Of a stretch of DNA of 11,635 bases, positions 7,445 to 11,635 are shown one piece after another. The position numbers and the translations under genes are program-made. The stretch is taken from the NCBI GenBank assembly GCA_023433515.1, contig JAEZCN010000014.1:1-11635 (forward strand), given 5' to 3'. Position 1 is the first letter of the stretch; every line of letters starts with the position of its first letter. The notes beneath the pieces are model-generated. The model saw only the letters and a program-made list of their open reading frames with translations, was not told the origin of the DNA and searched no databases. This DNA comes from Pseudomonadota bacterium. GTDB lineage: Bacteria; Pseudomonadota; Gammaproteobacteria; Steroidobacterales; Steroidobacteraceae.

Positions 7445-7467
7445 GGTTGCAGCGCGAGGCTGCAACC
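7445..7467. promoter_or_regulatory. Perfect 9-bp inverted repeat, probable operator
   Basis: GGTTGCAGC (7445-7453) and GCTGCAACC (7459-7467) are perfect reverse complements around a 5-base centre GCGAG. The site lies between the ECF sigma gene (-) and the DUF6249 gene (+), where promoters for both must lie. No T-run follows on either strand, so it is not an intrinsic terminator. It could be an operator for a dimeric regulator or an RNA hairpin in a leader. A second, shorter inverted repeat, GCGTT CGC AACGC, lies at 7494-7506, closer to the DUF6249 start. Confidence 0.5.
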
Positions 7468-7524
7468 GGATCAGGGGGTCACCAGTAACAAGGGCGTTCG
7501 CAACGCTGACTGGAGTAACGGTCT

Positions 7525-7929
7525 ATGGATCCTGGAATCATTGGCGTCTTCATCCCGATCGTAGCCATCGTCATGGGCATCGGAATCGGCATGCTGTCGA
7601 TCTGGACGGAGCACAAGCGCAAGTCGCAGCTGCTGGAGCAGTATCACAAGGAACGGCTTTCCGCGCTCGAGAGGGGTGTCGCCCTGCCCGAGCTCGATCG
7701 CCGCCTGGTGGCGCTCGACGAAAACGAGCCGCCGACCGCGGCCAAGGCTTTCCGCAATGGCCTGATGATGCTCCTGATCGGCATCATCCTGTATTTCGCG
7801 CTCGACCAGCTGATCGGCGACAGGCTGTCGCTGTTCGGATTGATTCCCGCGGCGGTGGGTATCGCCAACCTGATGTATGGCGTGCTGCTGCTCAGGAAGG
7901 AACAGGCCGAAAAGGACAGCCAGTCGTAA
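7525..7929 (+). CDS. DUF6249 membrane protein
   Basis: This is a 134-residue inner-membrane protein with three predicted helices, at about 5-26, 76-94 and 102-123. A cytoplasmic-looking charged segment between the first two (27-75) contains HKERLSALERGVALPEL, which resembles the conserved 'H.ERL.A.E.G' signature of the DUF6249 family. The molecular function of that family is not known to me. The first helix is not followed by a signal-peptidase site, so it is a membrane anchor. The ATG at 7525 is preceded by GGAG at 7512-7515, nine bases away. It is divergent from the ECF sigma/anti-sigma pair; I recall such proteins beside ECF sigma genes in gammaproteobacteria, so it may be a target or part of the same envelope response (inference). 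The gene ends only a few bases before the G/C-only tract. Confidence 0.75.
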   Translation: MDPGIIGVFIPIVAIVMGIGIGMLSIWTEHKRKSQLLEQYHKERLSALERGVALPELDRRLVALDENEPPTAAKAFRNGLMMLLIGIILYFALDQLIGDRLSLFGLIPAAVGIANLMYGVLLLRKEQAEKDSQS

Positions 7930-7934
7930 ACGGT

Positions 7935-7993
7935 CCGGGGGGGCCCCGGCGCGGGGGGGGGCGGGGGGCGGCCGGGGGGGGGGGGGGCCCCCC
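7935..7993. other. 59-bp tract of only G and C with long G-runs
   Basis: All 59 bases are G or C, strongly skewed to G on the + strand (about 41 G, 18 C). G-runs are 7 bases at 7937-7943, 9 at 7953-7961, 6 at 7963-7968 and 14 at 7974-7987, the last followed directly by six C. The block fills the gap between two converging genes, where a bidirectional terminator would normally sit. It has four G-runs long enough for a quadruplex and a GGGGGGCCCCCC palindrome at 7982-7993. Nothing else in the window looks like this, so a sequencing or assembly error across a hard GC hairpin must be considered as seriously as real DNA. Confidence 0.6.
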
Positions 7994-8000
7994 GATTCCG

Positions 8001-8594
8001 TCAGGCCAGATCCGCGACCAGTGCGTCGCGCACGTTCGGCGACACGGCCGCGATCTCGTGAGTGTATTCAGGATGATCGATGCCGACGCCGAGCGCGGCG
8101 CCGGCCTTGAGCTTCGCCACCATCGCATCGGTTAGCTCGAAGCGCAGGAAATGCACCGCCGAGGTCTTGGTCTCGTTTTCCCGCTCCAGGTCCTCGTCCG
8201 CGATCGCGTATACGCGGTCGAGCCCTTCCACCTTCATCCAGCAACGATCCTCGATGCCGCGCAGTTTCTCGAGTTGCACCTTGCGCACCTCGGAATCCGG
8301 ATACTCGATGAGGAACGTGACCTTCCAGTTGCTCCCGTCGGGGATCAGCGGGTTGTAAGCCTCGAGTTCTTCCGCGATGCCTTCGGCCTCGAAAATGCGC
8401 TCGGCGCGCAGCATCTCCTGGACCTGGTAATGCACGGTGAGACGGTCCTCGAACAACCACATCGTGTTCGGTCCGACCTTGAGCTGCCGGTTTTTCTTGT
8501 GCGCGATCACGCGCGCGCGAAAGTCCGTCCGCTCGCGCGAATAACGCTCCAGCGACAACAGGTCCGATTCGGCCAGCTTCTTCATGGCGGTCAT
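8001..8594 (-). CDS. DUF3501 family protein
   Basis: This 197-residue soluble protein matches my memory of DUF3501: LLSLERYSRERTDFRARVIAHKKNRQLKVGPN near the start, then LFEDRLTVHYQVQEMLRAERIFEAEGIAEELEAYNPLIPDGSNWKVT as paraphrased by its key words FEDR, QEMLR, IFE and YNPLIP, and AIADEDLERENETKTSAVHFLRFEL later. Its biochemical role is not known to me. It has one cysteine and no metal-cluster motif, so it is unlikely to carry an Fe-S cluster. The ATG at 8594 overlaps the TAA of the Fe-S oxidoreductase by one base (TAATG), indicating translational coupling. An in-frame ATG three codons later (8585) gives the N-terminus MKKLAESDLL, which is equally plausible. It is the last gene of the rubrerythrin operon and probably acts with the Fe-S protein. 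Confidence 0.85.
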   Translation of the reverse strand: MTAMKKLAESDLLSLERYSRERTDFRARVIAHKKNRQLKVGPNTMWLFEDRLTVHYQVQEMLRAERIFEAEGIAEELEAYNPLIPDGSNWKVTFLIEYPDSEVRKVQLEKLRGIEDRCWMKVEGLDRVYAIADEDLERENETKTSAVHFLRFELTDAMVAKLKAGAALGVGIDHPEYTHEIAAVSPNVRDALVADLA

Positions 8595-9967
8595 TACAGT
8601 CCGTAGGCCTTGCGTAACAGCGACATCGGATGCTCGGGCTCGCGCACTTTTCCCGACTCGTCCGGCGACAGGATGCTCTCTATCTGGTGCCCGGCCATCG
8701 GGCAATCACTCGAATAGTGATCGGCTTTCGCCTGCGCGACGCGATTGACGACGGGCCGGCCGATCTTCACCGACGCCGCGCGATATTCCTTCTTCACCGC
8801 GTACGTGCCGTTGTGCCCGGAACAGCGTTCGATCACGTCGACGGTCGTGTCGGGCACGAGCCTGAGGACGTCGCGCGTCTTCAGGCCCATGTTCTGCACG
8901 CGCAGGTGACACGGCACGTGATAACTGACCTTGCCGAGCTTCTCCTTGAATTCCGTGCGCAGCAGCCCCGCCTTGTGGCGCAACATGAGGTACTCGAACG
9001 GATCGAAGATGTGCTCCTTCACCGCCTGCACGTCCGCGTCTTCCGGGAACATGAGCGGCAATTCCTGCTTGAACATGAGCACGCAGGACGGGATCGGAGC
9101 GACGATGTCGTATCCCTCGTCGATCAGCGCCTTGAGCGCGGGGACGTTGAAGTTCTTGTACCTCTCGACGGTTTCGAGATCGCCGAGTTCGAGCTTCGGC
9201 ATGCCGCAGCACTTTTCCTTGCCGACGACTTTCACCGGAATGCCGTTGTGCTCGAACACGACAGTGAGGTCCTCGGGCATGTGCGGCTCGTTACGGTCGC
9301 CGTAACACGTGACGAACAGCGCGACCTTGCCGCGCGTTTCATCGGTGGCCTTCACTTCGTTCGTCGCGCTCGCCATGGTGCTAGCAATGGCGCGCGCGCG
9401 CTTCGAACCCGTCTTCGAGTGATATTTCGGAATCGGCGCGGTGGGGTCCACGCCAAGAGTCGATTCGAGCAGCTTGCGACCGGCATCCGTGGCGTTCACC
9501 GCGTTGACGATGCCCGAGACGACGGGAATACCGGCGATGCTGCCCAGCACTCGCGTATTCGAAAGTAGTTTGTCCCTGAACGAATGCTCGCCCTTTCGAT
9601 GCTGCACGTGTTTCGCGCGCAGCATCAGGTGCGGGAAATCGATGTTCCAGGGATGCGGGGGAACGTAAGGACATTTGGTCATGAAACACATGTCACACAG
9701 GTAACAGTGATCCACGACGTCCCAGTAGACCTTCTTGTCGACGCCGTCGAGTTCGAGCGTTTCACTCGCGTCGATCGCGTCGAACAAGGTGGGGAACGAA
9801 TTGCACAGGCTGAAGCAGCGGCGACAGCCGTGGCAGATGTCGAACACGCGCTCGAGTTCTTTCTCGAGCGCGGCCTCATCGACGAATTCAGGCTTGCGCC
9901 AGTCGAGCGGATGGCGCGAAGGAGCCTGGAGGCTGCCTTCGCGCTGGCCGGAGTCTGAAGCGCTCAC
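8594..9967 (-). CDS. CCG-domain Fe-S oxidoreductase, GlpC/HdrD-like
   Basis: This 457-residue soluble iron-sulfur protein resembles GlpC and heterodisulfide-reductase HdrD subunits. The N-terminal ferredoxin-like domain has two cluster motifs: C45-x2-C48-x2-C51-x3-C55 and C88-x2-C91-x2-C94-x4-C99-P, enough for two [4Fe-4S] clusters. Two cysteine-rich CCG-type domains follow. The first has C221, C253-C254-G and C295. The second has C353, then C382-S-G (a CSG rather than CCG) and C422, so it cannot bind a cofactor exactly as a canonical CCG domain does; GlpC-type proteins also show this, as I recall. There is no membrane helix. It would pass electrons between a redox partner and a quinone-linked or peroxide-reducing system. 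The start is a GTG at 9967, nine bases after the rubrerythrin stop, with only a weak GAAAA upstream. Its product overlaps DUF3501 by one base. The natural electron partner in this operon is rubrerythrin (inference). Confidence 0.9.
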   Translation of the reverse strand: MSASDSGQREGSLQAPSRHPLDWRKPEFVDEAALEKELERVFDICHGCRRCFSLCNSFPTLFDAIDASETLELDGVDKKVYWDVVDHCYLCDMCFMTKCPYVPPHPWNIDFPHLMLRAKHVQHRKGEHSFRDKLLSNTRVLGSIAGIPVVSGIVNAVNATDAGRKLLESTLGVDPTAPIPKYHSKTGSKRARAIASTMASATNEVKATDETRGKVALFVTCYGDRNEPHMPEDLTVVFEHNGIPVKVVGKEKCCGMPKLELGDLETVERYKNFNVPALKALIDEGYDIVAPIPSCVLMFKQELPLMFPEDADVQAVKEHIFDPFEYLMLRHKAGLLRTEFKEKLGKVSYHVPCHLRVQNMGLKTRDVLRLVPDTTVDVIERCSGHNGTYAVKKEYRAASVKIGRPVVNRVAQAKADHYSSDCPMAGHQIESILSPDESGKVREPEHPMSLLRKAYGL

Positions 9968-9976
9968 GATCTATTT

Positions 9977-10390
9977 TCAGATCGAGTCGAGAGCCTTCTG
10001 GAAGCGATTCGCGTGCGAGCGCTCGGCCTTGGCGAGCGTCTCGAACCAGTCGGCGATCTCGGAGAAGCCCTCCTCGCGCGCCTGCTTCGCCATGCCCGGA
10101 TACATGTCGCTGTATTCGTGCGTCTCGCCGGCGATCGCGGCCTTCAGGTTGTTCTTGGTTTCACCGATCGGCAGGCCCGTCGCCGGATCGCCCACCGCTT
10201 CGAGGTATTCGAGGTGGCCATGCGCATGGCCCGTCTCGCCTTCGGCGGTCGAACGGAACACGGTCGACACGTCGTTGTAACCTTCGACGTCGGCCTTGGC
10301 TGCGAAATAGAGATAGCGGCGGTTCGCCTGTGACTCGCCAGCGAACGCGTCCTTCAAATTCTGTTCAGTCTTGCTGCCCTTCAGGTTCAC
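9977..10390 (-). CDS. Rubrerythrin, di-iron domain only
   Basis: This is a 137-residue ferritin-like four-helix di-iron protein that reduces hydrogen peroxide. Likely iron ligands are E19 (GESQANRRYLYF), E52 and H55 (ExxH in GETGHAHGH), E89 or E92 (GETHEYSDMYP) and E123 with H126 (ExxH in ERSH). It has no cysteine, so the C-terminal rubredoxin domain of classical rubrerythrin is missing. Electrons must come from another protein, and the Fe-S protein encoded next is the obvious candidate. The frame is open upstream to an ATG at 10432, but I place the start at the GTG at 10390: AAGGAG lies six bases before it and MNLKGSKTEQNL is the expected family N-terminus. The extra 14 residues would also be encoded through the Fur-like site. 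It is the first gene of the operon. Confidence 0.93.
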   Translation of the reverse strand: MNLKGSKTEQNLKDAFAGESQANRRYLYFAAKADVEGYNDVSTVFRSTAEGETGHAHGHLEYLEAVGDPATGLPIGETKNNLKAAIAGETHEYSDMYPGMAKQAREEGFSEIADWFETLAKAERSHANRFQKALDSI

Positions 10391-10396
10391 GGCACA

Positions 10397-10402
10397 CTCC
10401 TT
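10397..10402 (-). promoter_or_regulatory. Ribosome binding site that fixes the rubrerythrin GTG start
   Basis: AAGGAG on the - strand lies six bases before the GTG at 10390. It is the strongest Shine-Dalgarno in the region, while the upstream ATG at 10432 has none, so it decides for the shorter 137-residue product. Confidence 0.75.
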
Positions 10403-10416
10403 CTCAGTTATCCAGT

Positions 10417-10431
10417 CGAGAATTACTCTCA
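10417..10431. promoter_or_regulatory. Fur-box-like site upstream of rubrerythrin
   Basis: Read on the - strand the site is TGAGAGTAATTCTCG. It matches the 7-1-7 Fur-box variant TGAGAATAATTCTCA at 13 of 15 positions and is itself an imperfect palindrome (GAGA/TCTC arms). It begins 27 bases before the rubrerythrin GTG, where it would cover the promoter. Iron-dependent repression of a di-iron and Fe-S operon would make biological sense, but the match is by eye and no clear -35/-10 pair accompanies it. Confidence 0.45.
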
Positions 10432-10520
10432 TTTGGACTTGTTCTAAATGCGGAGCGCACTGTACGACCGCGTCCGCGAGCGCGTCAATCGGGGCCGTCT
10501 ATCGTTGCCCTGCCGCGCTG

Positions 10521-10535
10521 CGACGTTTAACGTCG
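10521..10535. promoter_or_regulatory. 15-bp palindrome before xseB
   Basis: CGACGTT-T-AACGTCG is a perfect 7-bp inverted repeat with a single central base, ending five bases before the proposed xseB GTG. It could be an operator or, with so small a centre, only a DNA-level palindrome rather than an RNA hairpin. If translation began at the upstream ATG (10448) it would lie inside the coding region. No regulator is identified. Confidence 0.35.
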
Positions 10536-10540
10536 CGCGC

Positions 10541-10825
10541 GTGACAGCCAAATCAAAACTGCCCGACTTCGAACGATCGCTGAGCGAGCTCGAAGCATTG
10601 GTCGCGAAGCTCGAACAGGGCGACGTTCCCCTCGAAGACGCATTGAAGACTTTCGAGCGCGGCGTTGCGCTCACGCGGCAATGCCAGACGGCGTTGCGCA
10701 CCGCCCAACAGAAAGTCGAAGTGTTGCTGGCGCGCAATGAAAACGAGGAGCTTGCGCGTTTCGCCCAAGGTGATGACGAGGGCGACGAGGACGAGGTCGA
10801 TGACGAAGACGAAGACGAACGCTGA
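10541..10825 (+). CDS. xseB: Exodeoxyribonuclease VII small subunit
   Basis: This is the small subunit of exonuclease VII, a helical protein of which several copies join one XseA to degrade single-stranded DNA. The conserved pattern is complete: LPDFERSLSELEALVAKLEQG, then PLEDALKTFERGVALTRQCQTAL and AQQKVEVLL. With the GTG at 10541 the product is 94 residues, against 80 in E. coli. The extra length is an acidic tail (about 77-94) made almost entirely of Asp and Glu. The frame is open back to an ATG at 10448, giving 125 residues, but the added 31 residues are Arg-rich, unconserved and read through the palindrome at 10521-10535; no good ribosome binding site supports either start. Its last 26 bases are also the start of ispA, read in another frame, so the pair is translationally linked. 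It is divergent from the rubrerythrin operon. Confidence 0.9.
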   Translation: MTAKSKLPDFERSLSELEALVAKLEQGDVPLEDALKTFERGVALTRQCQTALRTAQQKVEVLLARNENEELARFAQGDDEGDEDEVDDEDEDER

Positions 10826-11635
10826 GGCGATTCACACGCCGCAGGAATTTCTGACCGCGCGCGTTCCGCTCTATCAAAAACGCATCGAAGGCGTGCTCGC
10901 CCGCGCGCTCGACGTCGAAGGCGGCGCCACGGCGCGGCTGCTCGAAGCGATGCGCTACAGCACGCTCGAGGGCGGCAAACGCGTGCGGCCCGTGCTCGTT
11001 TACGCGACCGGTGAAGCACTCGGCGCCTCGCTCGAGACACTCGATGCGCCCGCGGCCGCGGTCGAACTCATCCACGTCTACAGTCTCGTGCACGACGATC
11101 TGCCCGCGATGGACGACGACGATCTGCGGCGTGGCAAGCCGACGTGCCATCGCGCGTTCGACGAAGCCACCGCGATCCTCACCGGCGATGCATTGCAGGC
11201 GCGCGCGTTCGAACTGCTGACGCGCGCTTCACCGTCGATTCCGCCGGCCGCGTGCCTGGAAATGCTGCGGGTTCTCGCGGACGCGATCGGAACCCGCGGC
11301 ATGGCGGGCGGACAGGCCATCGACCTCGAGTCCGTCAAACAAACTCTCGACGAGACGGCGCTCGAACGCATGCATCGGCAGAAGACCGGCGCCCTCATAC
11401 AGGCGAGCGTTCTGCTCGGCGCCATTGCGGCCGGTCTTCAGGCCGCGCCCGAACGCGCGGCACTCACGGAGTTCGGTGCGGAAATCGGCCTCGCCTTCCA
11501 GATCCAGGACGACATCCTCGACGTCGAAGGCACGACCAGTGCGCTCGGCAAACGCGCGGGCGCGGACGCGGATCGCGTGAAGCCGACGTATCCGTCGGTG
11601 CTCGGCCTCGACCGGGCGCGCGCCCAGGCGAGCGC
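10800..11635 (+). CDS. ispA: Farnesyl diphosphate synthase, 3' end beyond window
   Basis: This trans-prenyltransferase joins isopentenyl diphosphate to dimethylallyl and geranyl diphosphate to give farnesyl diphosphate, for quinone, cell-wall carrier and hopanoid synthesis. 278 codons are present with no stop; E. coli IspA has 299 residues, so roughly 20 are missing. Motifs: LEGGKRVRP (56-63), the first Asp-rich motif DDLPAMDDDDLRRGK (D99, D100, D105), GDALQARAFE (129-138), the KTG segment (195-197), the second Asp-rich motif DDILD (237-241) and GKRAGADADRVKPTYP (250-265). The sequence just before the first motif (YSLVH) is like E. coli IspA and fits a C15 rather than a longer product. The ATG at 10800 has GAGG nine bases upstream (10787-10790); an in-frame ATG at 10773 has no proper spacing. 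It overlaps xseB by 26 bases, and the GACGA-type repeats are read as Asp/Glu in xseB and as Thr/Lys here. dxs usually follows, but lies outside the window. Confidence 0.95.
   Translation, partial: MTKTKTNAEAIHTPQEFLTARVPLYQKRIEGVLARALDVEGGATARLLEAMRYSTLEGGKRVRPVLVYATGEALGASLETLDAPAAAVELIHVYSLVHDDLPAMDDDDLRRGKPTCHRAFDEATAILTGDALQARAFELLTRASPSIPPAACLEMLRVLADAIGTRGMAGGQAIDLESVKQTLDETALERMHRQKTGALIQASVLLGAIAAGLQAAPERAALTEFGAEIGLAFQIQDDILDVEGTTSALGKRAGADADRVKPTYPSVLGLDRARAQAS

Noticed and set aside
7445..7467. Intrinsic terminator
   Set aside because: The stem is perfect but no T-run follows on either strand and it lies between divergent starts, not after a gene.
8630..9568. 312-codon frame on + opposite the Fe-S oxidoreductase
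   Set aside because: Antisense shadow; the cysteine cluster motifs are unambiguous on the - strand.
10391..10432. 14-residue N-terminal extension of rubrerythrin from an ATG at 10432
   Set aside because: A strong AAGGAG precedes the GTG at 10390, and the extension runs through the Fur-like site and is unlike the family.
10773..10799. Earlier ispA start at ATG 10773
   Set aside because: The only purine-rich string before it is two bases away, too close for ribosome binding, and it adds an Arg/Thr-rich peptide with no conservation expected.

Overview
The window is GC-rich chromosomal DNA whose gene content (ParC/ParE rather than GyrA/GyrB-like sequences, a contiguous xseB-ispA pair, a rubrerythrin / CCG-domain Fe-S protein / DUF3501 cluster, and a DUF6249 protein beside an ECF sigma factor) points to a gammaproteobacterium. 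ParC and ParE follow the E. coli proteins closely over their full length. A lineage near Steroidobacteraceae or Xanthomonadales/Nevskiales would fit, but that rank is inference. No tRNA, rRNA, CRISPR array, insertion sequence or phage gene was seen.

Layout. Positions 1-492 hold no recognised gene. They contain a doubtful small ORF (122-496) with a good Shine-Dalgarno and three copies of ATATGTC. Then come, on +, a PhzS-type FAD monooxygenase (493-1806) overlapping a Dabb-domain protein (1800-2093). On -, converging with them, lies a group transcribed right to left: ECF sigma factor (7371-6784), a two-helix membrane protein that is probably its anti-sigma factor (6787-6380), parE (6277-4385) and parC (4344-2107). 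Divergent from the sigma gene, across an intergenic region with a perfect 9-bp inverted repeat, is a small DUF6249 membrane protein (7525-7929, +). A 59-bp stretch made only of G and C (7935-7993) separates it from the next - strand operon: rubrerythrin (10390-9977), Fe-S oxidoreductase (9967-8594) and DUF3501 protein (8594-8001), preceded by a Fur-box-like site. Finally xseB (10541-10825, +) overlaps ispA (10800 onward, +), which runs off the window.

How the genes work together. parE and parC make topoisomerase IV, the chromosome decatenase. The sigma/anti-sigma pair and DUF6249 protein look like a small membrane-linked signalling module. Rubrerythrin, the Fe-S oxidoreductase and DUF3501 look like a peroxide or redox unit, with the two downstream genes overlapping by one base. 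xseB-ispA is a housekeeping pair (exonuclease VII small subunit, farnesyl diphosphate synthase), commonly followed by dxs.

Most of the window is conserved gene content. The parts most worth a second look are the three-gene redox operon with its unassigned DUF3501 member, the sigma-locus inverted repeat, the G/C-only tract (possibly an assembly problem), the xseB/ispA dual-coded overlap, and the unexplained first 492 bases.
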